Positions 1-5,202 of a DNA stretch of 5,255 nt are shown one piece after another. The notes under the pieces are model-generated. The model ran no database searches. It was not told the origin of the DNA and saw only the letters and a program-made list of their open reading frames with translations. How positions within the stretch are numbered: the stretch's first letter is position 1; each line of letters begins with the position of its first letter. This stretch comes from Candidatus Iainarchaeum sp. GTDB lineage: Archaea > Iainarchaeota > Iainarchaeia > Iainarchaeales > JAXPJC01. The position numbers and the translations under genes were made by a program. The stretch covers positions 1 to 5,255 of the forward strand of contig JAGVWD010000057.1 in assembly GCA_018304445.1 (NCBI GenBank), given 5' to 3'.

Positions 1-31
1 TTTTCAAAGAATTTATTGCAGAACCACAATG

Positions 32-41
32 TTTTTATATT
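32..41 (+). promoter_or_regulatory. weak candidate TATA box for nrdJ
   Basis: The T/A-rich stretch TTTTTATATT is the most TATA-like element upstream of nrdJ. If used, transcription would start around base 62-66 and give a leader of about 100 bases containing both hairpins described below. No purine-rich BRE lies directly upstream, unlike the other promoters in this window. A second AT-rich element at 104-115 (TGTATTTTATTG) is an alternative that would give a leader of about 30 bases. The choice between them is inference. Confidence 0.3.
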
Positions 42-69
42 ACTTAGGGTACTGAAATAACGCAAGATA

Positions 70-94
70 TGGGGCATTGGACAGTTATGCCCTA
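70..94 (+). promoter_or_regulatory. stem-loop in nrdJ leader region (hairpin 1)
   Basis: Arms TGGGGCAT (70-77) and ATGCCCTA (87-94) pair over 8 positions with one G-U wobble, closing a 9-base loop TGGACAGTT. It is not followed by a T-tract, so it does not look like an intrinsic terminator. It could be a folded element in the nrdJ mRNA leader or a dyad operator in DNA. The pairing is seen directly; the function is unknown. Confidence 0.5.
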
Positions 95-131
95 CAACCG
101 CTTGTATTTTATTGTTTCCGCAAAAACGCAA

Positions 132-151
132 CCATCCTGAAGACAGTATGG
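132..151 (+). promoter_or_regulatory. stem-loop just upstream of the nrdJ ribosome binding site (hairpin 2)
   Basis: CCATCCTG (132-139) pairs with CAGTATGG (144-151) in seven of eight positions, with one C-T mismatch, around the tetraloop AAGA. It ends 4 bases before the GGAG ribosome binding site. Its 3' arm contains the ATG at 148 that opens an eight-codon mini-ORF. Its GACAGTATG resembles GACAGTTATG of hairpin 1. A role in translational control of nrdJ is inference. Confidence 0.5.
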
Positions 152-155
152 CTTT

Positions 156-159
156 GGAG
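156..159 (+). promoter_or_regulatory. Shine-Dalgarno sequence of nrdJ
   Basis: GGAG lies 8 bases before the ATG at 168. This decides the start: the in-frame stop TGA at 138-140 excludes extension beyond that point, there is no other in-frame ATG between, and the ATG at 148 is in another frame. Confidence 0.7.
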
Positions 160-167
160 ACGCAACG

Positions 168-2468
168 ATGGTAAGTGCATTGAAAATAAAAGAAGTGCGA
201 AAAAGAGACGGAAGAATTGCTGAATTTGATCAGAGCAAGATAACAAATGCAATTTTCAAGGCAGCGCAAGCAGTAGGCGGCGAAGATTTTGCCCAAGCGC
301 AGCAGCTTTCTGATATGGTTGTACAAAAATTACAAGCAGATTTTCCAAATCAAACGCCAAATATCGAGAACATACAAGATGTTGTAGAAAAGGTGCTTAT
401 TGAAACAGGCCATGCAAAGACAGCCAAAGCTTACATTCTTTATAGAAACGAGCGTGCTCAGATAAGAACAAAAACTTCTGCTGTCCCCGAACATGTAAAA
501 TATCTTGTCAGGGAATCAAAGAAGCATTTCAGGAACCAAATGTCCGAATTTGTGTACTTCAGAACGTACTCGAGGTGGAGCGATTCTGAAGGAAGAAGGG
601 AAACATGGCTTGAATCAGTTGAAAGGTACATTAATTTCATGAAAGAAAACCTCGGGAATAAGCTTACAAAAGAAGAGTACGATGAAATTCAGGAAGCTGT
701 TCTAAAAATGGAAGCGATGCCTTCAATGCGTCTGCTCTGGAGCGCAGGAAAGGCTGCCAAGAACAATAATGTTTCTGCATACAACTGCTCATATATTGCA
801 CCAACAAAGGTCGAAGATTTTGCCGAAATTATGTATTTGTCTATGTCAGGATGCGGCGTTGGATTTTCAGTTGAAACCCAAACCAGCCGGCAGCTTCCTC
901 TTGTGAAGCGTCAAAGCGGCAAAAAAATGCCTGTGTACGTTGTCGAGGATAGCAAAGAAGGCTGGTGCGATGCACTTACCCTTGGTCTTAAAACATGGTA
1001 TAGTGGTCAAGACATTGATTTTGATTTCTCAAAGCTAAGGCCTGCAGGCGCAAGACTGCACACAATGGGCGGAAGAAGCTCAGGACCTGAGCCATTAAGA
1101 CAGCTTCTAAAGTTTGCAAGGCAGAAAATTCTTGCATCCCAAGGAAGAAGGCTGAGAAATATTGATGTCCATGATGTAATTTGTAAAATAGGCGAAGTCG
1201 TCGTCATGGGCGGAGTTCGAAGAACCGCTCTAATCTCTCTTTCTGACCTTGATGACGAACAGATGAGAAAAGCAAAAACAGGACAATTCTATTTGACTGA
1301 ACCCCAGCGCTCGATGGCAAACAATTCCGCCGTTTATCTAACCCGACCGACACAGGTCGAGTTTCTTGAAGAATGGCTTTCGTTGATGAAGAGCGGAACA
1401 GGAGAACGGGGCATATTCAACAGAGGAGGTCTCCAAGTCCAACTGCCTGAAAGAAGGTACAAAATACTAGGCGAACATGCAGAAACAGCAGGAACAAATC
1501 CTTGCGGGGAAATTATTCTGAGAAACAAACAATTTTGCAACCTTTCAGAAGTCGTGTGCAGAGCCGATGATGCCGAAGAGACTTTGATGAACAAAATGAG
1601 GATTGCAACAATTCTTGGAACTTACCAGTCAACACTGACAAACTTCCCATACCTTTCAAAAGAATGGAAGGAAAACTGCGAGGAAGAAAGATTGCTCGGT
1701 GTTTCATTGACTGGCCAGTGGGATTGCCCTGCAGTAAGAAATCCTGTGCTTCTCCAAAGGCTAAGGGATGAAGCATTGAAAGTAAATAAGCAATACTCTA
1801 AACGTTTCGGCGTTAATTCATCGACTTGTATTACATGTGTAAAGCCGTCCGGAACTGTTTCGCAATTAGTTGACGCAAGTTCAGGCATGCATGCGAGGCA
1901 TAGCCAGAATTACATCAGAAGAGTAAGAATTTCGGCAACAGATCCGCTTTTCCAGATGCTCAAGGAGCAAAAATTCCCATACAAGCCTGAAGTCGGCCAG
2001 ACAATGGAAAATGCAACAACTTTTGTTCTTGAATTTCCAATCAGGGCACCAAAAAATGCAGTCCTTCGCGACCACCTGACCGCCAATGACCAGCTGGAAC
2101 ATTGGAAAATGGTAAAGAAAAGTTTCTGCGAGCATAATCCATCTGTAACAATTTCAGTTAGCGAAGATGAGTGGATTGAAACTGCTTCATGGCTTTATTC
2201 AAACTGGGAGATAATTGGCGGGCTTTCATTTTTGCCAAGGTCAAACCACACCTATCAACTTGCGCCTTATGAAGACGTTTCAGAAGATGAATTGGAAAGG
2301 TTGGAAAAATCCCTGCCCGATATTGATTTCTCAAACATAGTTGCCTATGAGAAAGACGACCACACCGAAGGTGCAAAAGAAGCTGCCTGCGTAGGCGGAG
2401 CCTGTGAATTCCTTCCAAACGAAGTTCCTCAGAAAGCAGATAGCAAGGAAGAGAAGGTCAAGACTTAG
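168..2468 (+). CDS. nrdJ: adenosylcobalamin-dependent ribonucleoside-triphosphate reductase (class II, monomeric type)
   Basis: Reduces ribonucleotides, most likely triphosphates, to deoxyribonucleotides in the cytoplasm, using a cysteine thiyl radical generated from adenosylcobalamin. The 766 residues begin with an ATP-cone (about 6-100: KRDG, FDQSKI, TAKAYILYRNER), which in the family senses ATP/dATP. The core aligns by eye with Lactobacillus leichmannii RTPR: YNCSY with active-site Cys207, GCGVGFSVE (228-236), RPAGARLH, VRRTA (350-354), NPCGE with Asn444, radical Cys446 and Glu448, then Cys457 pairing with Cys207. KPSGTVSQL (559-567) is the substrate phosphate-binding segment. The C-terminal CVGGAC (Cys741, Cys746) is the shuttle pair that re-reduces the active site. 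All key residues are present and there is no intein. Without the cone the core is about 70 residues shorter than L. leichmannii RTPR (739 residues). No NrdAB partner or cobalamin riboswitch is visible. Its 3' end overlaps a convergent small gene by 11 bases. Confidence 0.96.
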   Translation: MVSALKIKEVRKRDGRIAEFDQSKITNAIFKAAQAVGGEDFAQAQQLSDMVVQKLQADFPNQTPNIENIQDVVEKVLIETGHAKTAKAYILYRNERAQIRTKTSAVPEHVKYLVRESKKHFRNQMSEFVYFRTYSRWSDSEGRRETWLESVERYINFMKENLGNKLTKEEYDEIQEAVLKMEAMPSMRLLWSAGKAAKNNNVSAYNCSYIAPTKVEDFAEIMYLSMSGCGVGFSVETQTSRQLPLVKRQSGKKMPVYVVEDSKEGWCDALTLGLKTWYSGQDIDFDFSKLRPAGARLHTMGGRSSGPEPLRQLLKFARQKILASQGRRLRNIDVHDVICKIGEVVVMGGVRRTALISLSDLDDEQMRKAKTGQFYLTEPQRSMANNSAVYLTRPTQVEFLEEWLSLMKSGTGERGIFNRGGLQVQLPERRYKILGEHAETAGTNPCGEIILRNKQFCNLSEVVCRADDAEETLMNKMRIATILGTYQSTLTNFPYLSKEWKENCEEERLLGVSLTGQWDCPAVRNPVLLQRLRDEALKVNKQYSKRFGVNSSTCITCVKPSGTVSQLVDASSGMHARHSQNYIRRVRISATDPLFQMLKEQKFPYKPEVGQTMENATTFVLEFPIRAPKNAVLRDHLTANDQLEHWKMVKKSFCEHNPSVTISVSEDEWIETASWLYSNWEIIGGLSFLPRSNHTYQLAPYEDVSEDELERLEKSLPDIDFSNIVAYEKDDHTEGAKEAACVGGACEFLPNEVPQKADSKEEKVKT

Positions 2469-2622
2469 ATTTTTCTTCAATTTTTCTCTTAGTAAAAAAT
2501 CTAGAATAAACAATCATCGTTATAATATATGCTAATCTCAGCACAATAAAAATTACGAACGCATAAAGCAATGTAAGAAATATATTATTCAGTGAAATAT
2601 ACTTTAAAAAAGCAGGATTCAT
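2458..2622 (-). CDS. small single-pass membrane protein, unknown function
   Basis: I do not recognise this 54-residue protein. It starts MNPAFLKYISLNN, has one strongly hydrophobic segment (about 14-40, rich in I, L, V, F, Y) interrupted by Arg29, and ends in a charged tail (RFFTKRKIEEKSKS). By the positive-inside rule the C-terminus should be cytoplasmic. The reason to call it real is its promoter: the minus strand reads CAAAAGATTTAAATT with the TATA centre 27 bases before the ATG, the spacing expected for a leaderless archaeal transcript, and no Shine-Dalgarno is needed. It converges on nrdJ, and its last 11 bases, including the stop, lie inside the nrdJ coding end. It is divergent from the ATP synthase operon, with a palindrome between. 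It could be an assembly or regulatory peptide, but nothing in the sequence proves this. AT-rich noncoding DNA could by chance give a hydrophobic ORF this short. Confidence 0.6.
   Translation of the reverse strand: MNPAFLKYISLNNIFLTLLYAFVIFIVLRLAYIITMIVYSRFFTKRKIEEKSKS
2470..2490 (+). terminator. T-rich termination region of nrdJ
   Basis: Two runs of five T (2470-2474 and 2481-2485) within a T/C-rich stretch begin one base after the nrdJ stop. Archaeal RNA polymerase terminates at such T-tracts without needing a hairpin. The same bases on the other strand encode the lysine/glutamate-rich tail of the convergent small protein, so the T-richness has two possible explanations. Confidence 0.5.
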
Positions 2623-2644
2623 TGAGCTTTAAACGTTAAAACAC

Positions 2645-2659
2645 AATTTAAATCTTTTG
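2645..2659 (-). promoter_or_regulatory. BRE/TATA promoter of the small membrane protein gene
   Basis: On the minus strand CAAAAG (BRE-like, 2659-2654) is followed by ATTTAAATT (TATA, 2653-2645). The TATA centre at 2649 is 27 bases from the start codon at 2622, which predicts a leaderless mRNA. It has the same architecture as the atpH promoter (GAAAAGG then TTTAAATA) on the opposite strand. Confidence 0.65.
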
Positions 2660-2667
2660 GAAATATG

Positions 2668-2681
2668 TTACTGTGCAGTAA
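2668..2681. promoter_or_regulatory. operator-like palindrome TTACTG-TG-CAGTAA
   Basis: The 6-base arms are perfect inverted repeats around a 2-base centre. The site lies between the promoter of the minus-strand small gene and the plus-strand promoters upstream of atpH, where a dimeric helix-turn-helix regulator could act on both directions. The palindrome is seen directly; a bound regulator is inference, and a single copy in this window gives no support from repetition. Confidence 0.4.
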
Positions 2682-2683
2682 AG

Positions 2684-2700
2684 CGAAGGATTTTTAAGTA
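2684..2700 (+). promoter_or_regulatory. second BRE/TATA-like promoter upstream of atpH
   Basis: CGAAGGA followed by TTTTTAAGTA resembles the other promoters in the window. The TATA centre near 2695 predicts a start around 2719-2722, at the ATG of a 12-codon mini-ORF, so it may drive a longer atpH transcript or a small RNA. The TATA box sits inside a GAAGG (2685-2689) / CCTTC (2705-2709) dyad. Confidence 0.4.
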
Positions 2701-2718
2701 AACGCCTTCAACTTAATT

Positions 2719-2757
2719 ATGGAATTTTCTGAACTTTTTGCACGGGAAAAGGTTTAA
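2719..2757 (+). other. 12-codon mini-ORF in the atpH upstream region
   Basis: ATG to TAA encodes MEFSELFAREKV. It begins about 24 bases after the TATA centre of the upstream promoter, and its stop codon falls inside the TATA box of the atpH promoter. It may be a leader peptide or a chance ORF; no similar peptide is recognised. There is no Shine-Dalgarno, so translation would require a leaderless start. Confidence 0.2.
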
Positions 2758-2760
2758 ATA
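2745..2760 (+). promoter_or_regulatory. BRE/TATA promoter of the ATP synthase operon
   Basis: GGAAAAGG (BRE) runs straight into TTTAAATA (TATA, 2753-2760). The TATA centre lies about 27 bases before the atpH ATG at 2784. This predicts an essentially leaderless start, in agreement with the absence of a Shine-Dalgarno sequence before atpH. It is the best match to an archaeal consensus promoter in the window. Confidence 0.8.
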
Positions 2761-2783
2761 CAGTCTCAATCTCACATAAAAAT

Positions 2784-3104
2784 ATGTTAATCCTAGACGA
2801 AATTCAAAAGGCGGAGCAAAATTCCCAGAAAAGGCTCGAAACAGCAAGAGCAAAAAAAGAGGAGCTTATTGCAAAAGCAAGAAAGGAAGCTCTTCAGATT
2901 GCAGCAGATAAGCAAAGACAGCTAGAAGAAGAAAGGAAGGCAAAAATAAGGGCAAGAGAAACTGAACTTGAAAAAGCGAGAAAAGAAGCGCAAAAGAACG
3001 CTCAAAAAGAATTAGAGAAGCTCGAGAAGAAATTTGAGTCAAACAAGCAGAAGGCCGTTGAGCTTCTCCTTGAAAAATTTGAGGAAAAGATAAGCAATGC
3101 TTAA
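2784..3104 (+). CDS. atpH: A-type ATP synthase subunit H (peripheral stalk)
   Basis: A 106-residue, highly charged protein (Lys, Glu, Arg, Gln and Ala dominate) with no proline or cysteine, expected to form one continuous coiled coil. In A-type ATP synthases, subunit H pairs with subunit E as the peripheral stalk that holds the A3B3 head against the membrane subunit I. Sequence alone would only say coiled coil. The identity comes from position: first gene of an H-I-K-E cluster, the order known from methanogen aha operons, and normal length for subunit H. A short hydrophobic start (MLILDEIQKAE) and a C-terminal AVELLLEKFEEKI segment resemble the family ends. The start is the first ATG after a consensus promoter, without a ribosome binding site. 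The last 8 bases overlap the start of atpI. Confidence 0.85.
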   Translation: MLILDEIQKAEQNSQKRLETARAKKEELIAKARKEALQIAADKQRQLEEERKAKIRARETELEKARKEAQKNAQKELEKLEKKFESNKQKAVELLLEKFEEKISNA

Positions 3105-4950
3105 GCCAGAAAAAATGATCAAGGTGGTGATAGCAGGCCATAAGAAGGACCTCTCAAAAGTGATAGATACGCTGCACCAAAAAAAAGTGCTCCATATTGT
3201 CGAGCATAAGCGCGGGCAACTCGATATCGGCAACCCGCTGCGAGAAGGCGAGGAAATATCATTTCTTCTGCTTCAGATAAGGGGACTAATCAGCATGCTT
3301 GGCATAAAACGGATGGCGCCAAAAAAAGAACTCAAGTTCCTAAACGTAAAGGAGACAAAAAAAGACATAACAAAATTATTTGCAGTCGTGCAGAAGAGAG
3401 TTGATGAGCTTGCAAAAATAAAAACCATGCTAGATAGCAAGAAAAAGCAAATTACAATTCTTGAAAAACTATCATTTTACAAAGGCAATCTTGAAGCACT
3501 TAGGGAAATTAAGAGTCTTGCATTCTTTATCGGCGAAGTAAAAGATTCCGCTGCGCTTGAGCAGGAGATAAATAACATTACTGCCGGCTATCATTTAGAA
3601 ACAAACAAGGGAAAAAGCAAAGATTTTTTAATTCTTGCTGCTGAAAAAACCGCTGAAAATAAAATCTCATCAATCCTTCCTAAATTTTCATTCAGACCCG
3701 AGCCTCTTGACATCATAGCTGAATTCAAGGGAATGCCAGAGGATATTCTCATCAGGATTAGACCCGAATTCGAAAAATTGCAGAAAAGACATGAATCAAT
3801 CGAAGCATTCCTGAACACATTAAGAAGCAGGCTAAGCTCGAGCCTTCCCTTGCAGGAAAATTATTTGACAAAACTAACTGAAAAGACCGAGGCGCCTTTG
3901 AGAATGGCCGTCACCCAAAATACGTTTCTTGTAAGCGGCTGGCTGCCTCAGAAAAATAAGGACGATACAATCAAGGTATTGAACGCTGCAACAAAGGGCA
4001 GGATTGCAATCGAAGATGCCTCCTTTGATGAGCATGAAAGAGTTCCAGTCAAGCTAAATAATCCTGCCTTGATACGGCCATTTGAATTTTTTCTTGATCT
4101 TTATGCGCTTCCCAATCATCACGAGATAGATCCTACGGTTTTTATTTTCCTCGGATTCCCTATATTCTTCGGGATGATGCTTGGCGATATCGGATATGGG
4201 TTAGTTTCGCTGACATTATTTCTGGTTTTGATGAAACTCATACCCCAAATGAAATCACTGCTAAAAGTTATGATTCTTTCTGCATTATCAACTATAGTTT
4301 TTGGGTTTGTATTTGGAGAATTTTTTGGTGCGGAAGAGTTGTTTGGCCATGAAATACCTTATCTAATCCACAGAACGCACGATATTCAAACAATGCTCGT
4401 GATATCGGTGCTTATCGGTGTGCTGCATATTGTAATTGGCCTGCTAATAGGATTTTATAATGAGTTGCACCACCACGGGTTGCTTAAGGCAATCAATGCA
4501 AAGCTGGGATGGATTGTCTTGCTTGCAGGAGCAGGAATTCTGCTTAATGAGTTGGCTTTCAAAGTTGTTATGATTCCAAATGGAATGATTATTGGCGGAG
4601 CGCTTGCCTCGCTATCAATAGTCATGCTGTTCCTGGGCGAAGGCGTAAGAGGGATGATAGAGCTTCCTGGAATTTTCGGGAATATATTGTCTTATGCAAG
4701 GCTGATGGCGCTCGGTGTCGCATCAGCAGGCCTTGCAGCTGTCATCAATGACATTTCAATGCCGATGTTTAGGGGAGGAATTATAGGAATAATCGCCGGA
4801 ACAATAATTTTGCTCCTTGGTCACTTGATAAATTTCGTGCTTGGCCTGATAGGGCCTTTCTTGCATTCATTAAGGCTTCAATATGTTGAGTTCTTCACCA
4901 AATTTTATGAGGGAGGGGGAACTCGATACGTTCCTTTTGGAACAAAATAA
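3097..4950 (+). CDS. atpI: A-type ATP synthase subunit I (membrane stator, a-subunit)
   Basis: The 617-residue stator subunit forms the two ion half-channels next to the K ring. Residues 1-330 are a soluble part with the family opening MLKPEKMIKVVIAGHKKDL and long coiled-coil arms (about 90-130 and 215-265) that bind the peripheral stalks. Then comes PFEFFLDLYALPN and EIDPT (328-347), followed by about seven or eight membrane segments (roughly 347-380, 390-411, 433-456, 471-488, 497-514, 526-552 and 561-592, some long enough to be hairpins). The essential channel arginine is Arg535 in LSYARLMALG, equivalent to yeast Vph1 Arg735, and Arg593 in LHSLRLQYVEFF matches the second conserved arginine. 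The ending FYEGGGTRYVPF is typical. The start overlaps atpH by 8 bases (ATGCTTAA), so translation is probably coupled; GAGG at 3081-3084 is a distant ribosome site. The length is near the usual 600-700 residues. Confidence 0.96.
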   Translation: MLKPEKMIKVVIAGHKKDLSKVIDTLHQKKVLHIVEHKRGQLDIGNPLREGEEISFLLLQIRGLISMLGIKRMAPKKELKFLNVKETKKDITKLFAVVQKRVDELAKIKTMLDSKKKQITILEKLSFYKGNLEALREIKSLAFFIGEVKDSAALEQEINNITAGYHLETNKGKSKDFLILAAEKTAENKISSILPKFSFRPEPLDIIAEFKGMPEDILIRIRPEFEKLQKRHESIEAFLNTLRSRLSSSLPLQENYLTKLTEKTEAPLRMAVTQNTFLVSGWLPQKNKDDTIKVLNAATKGRIAIEDASFDEHERVPVKLNNPALIRPFEFFLDLYALPNHHEIDPTVFIFLGFPIFFGMMLGDIGYGLVSLTLFLVLMKLIPQMKSLLKVMILSALSTIVFGFVFGEFFGAEELFGHEIPYLIHRTHDIQTMLVISVLIGVLHIVIGLLIGFYNELHHHGLLKAINAKLGWIVLLAGAGILLNELAFKVVMIPNGMIIGGALASLSIVMLFLGEGVRGMIELPGIFGNILSYARLMALGVASAGLAAVINDISMPMFRGGIIGIIAGTIILLLGHLINFVLGLIGPFLHSLRLQYVEFFTKFYEGGGTRYVPFGTK

Positions 4951-4954
4951 ACAT

Positions 4955-4959
4955 GGAGG
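4955..4959 (+). promoter_or_regulatory. Shine-Dalgarno sequence of atpK
   Basis: GGAGG is the strongest ribosome binding site in the window and lies 7 bases before the ATG at 4967. It fixes the start of atpK there rather than at in-frame ATGs inside the end of atpI. A strong site fits the need for many copies of the ring subunit. Confidence 0.85.
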
Positions 4960-4966
4960 CAAAAAA

Positions 4967-5200
4967 ATGGTAGACACAGGAACTGGATTGATTGCGGTCG
5001 GCGCGGCTATTGCTATAGGCGCTACTGCAATTGCATCGGGAATCGCAGAAAAGTCAATAGGTGCAGCAGCTGTGGGTGCAATGGCAGAGAAAGAAGAATT
5101 ATTCGGTAAAGGATTAATCCTTACAGTCATTCCCGAAACGCTTGTCATATTCGGCATGGTTGTAGCAATCCTGATATTGAACCTTGCGCAAGGTGGTTAA
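4967..5200 (+). CDS. atpK: A-type ATP synthase subunit K (rotor ring proteolipid, c-subunit)
   Basis: A 77-residue proteolipid with two membrane helices, about 6-29 (Gly/Ala/Ile-rich) and 48-74, joined by a polar loop (AEKEELFGKG). It assembles into the rotating ring that carries ions past subunit I. The ion-binding carboxylate is Glu57 in LTVIPETLVIFG, the standard position in helix 2. This is the simple one-hairpin form, not the duplicated four-helix form of some A/V-type ATPases. Helix 1 contains no glutamine, and the Pro-X-Thr-Gln sodium-site pattern of duplicated forms is absent. I lean weakly towards proton coupling, but this is inference. The frame is open 28 codons further upstream, but that stretch is atpI read in another frame. 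The gene lies 16 bases after atpI and 2 bases before atpE. Confidence 0.95.
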   Translation: MVDTGTGLIAVGAAIAIGATAIASGIAEKSIGAAAVGAMAEKEELFGKGLILTVIPETLVIFGMVVAILILNLAQGG

Positions 5201-5202
5201 GT

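Noticed and set aside
3..47. C-terminal tail of an upstream plus-strand gene (14 open codons ending TAG)
   Set aside because: The reading FKEFIAEPQCFYIT is too short to support, all three plus-strand frames stop within the first 60 bases, and the AT-rich stretch could equally be a promoter.
1..77. Minus-strand ORF starting at base 77 and open to the window edge (25 codons)
   Set aside because: No ribosome site or well-placed TATA box, its start lies in the hairpin 1 arm, and the peptide shows no recognisable pattern.
60..165. Three copies of ACGCAA (60-65, 126-131, 160-165) before nrdJ
   Set aside because: The hexamer is short, spacing is irregular, and another copy occurs inside nrdJ coding sequence near 1873, so chance cannot be excluded.
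60..167. Cobalamin riboswitch upstream of the B12-dependent reductase
   Set aside because: I see no B12-box-like conserved core, and the roughly 100 available bases with two simple hairpins are too small for the known cobalamin riboswitch fold.
168..2468. Possible intein or frameshift in the reductase
   Set aside because: The catalytic and binding motifs follow one another at normal spacing with no inserted splicing block and one continuous frame.
2331..2513. 60-residue minus-strand ORF overlapping the nrdJ 3' end
   Set aside because: It has no promoter at a sensible distance, lies mostly antisense to conserved nrdJ coding sequence, and conflicts with the better-supported 54-residue frame on the same strand.
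4883..4966. 28-codon N-terminal extension of atpK inside the end of atpI
   Set aside because: It reads atpI in another frame, is not hydrophobic like a proteolipid start, and the GGAGG at 4955-4959 places the start at 4967.
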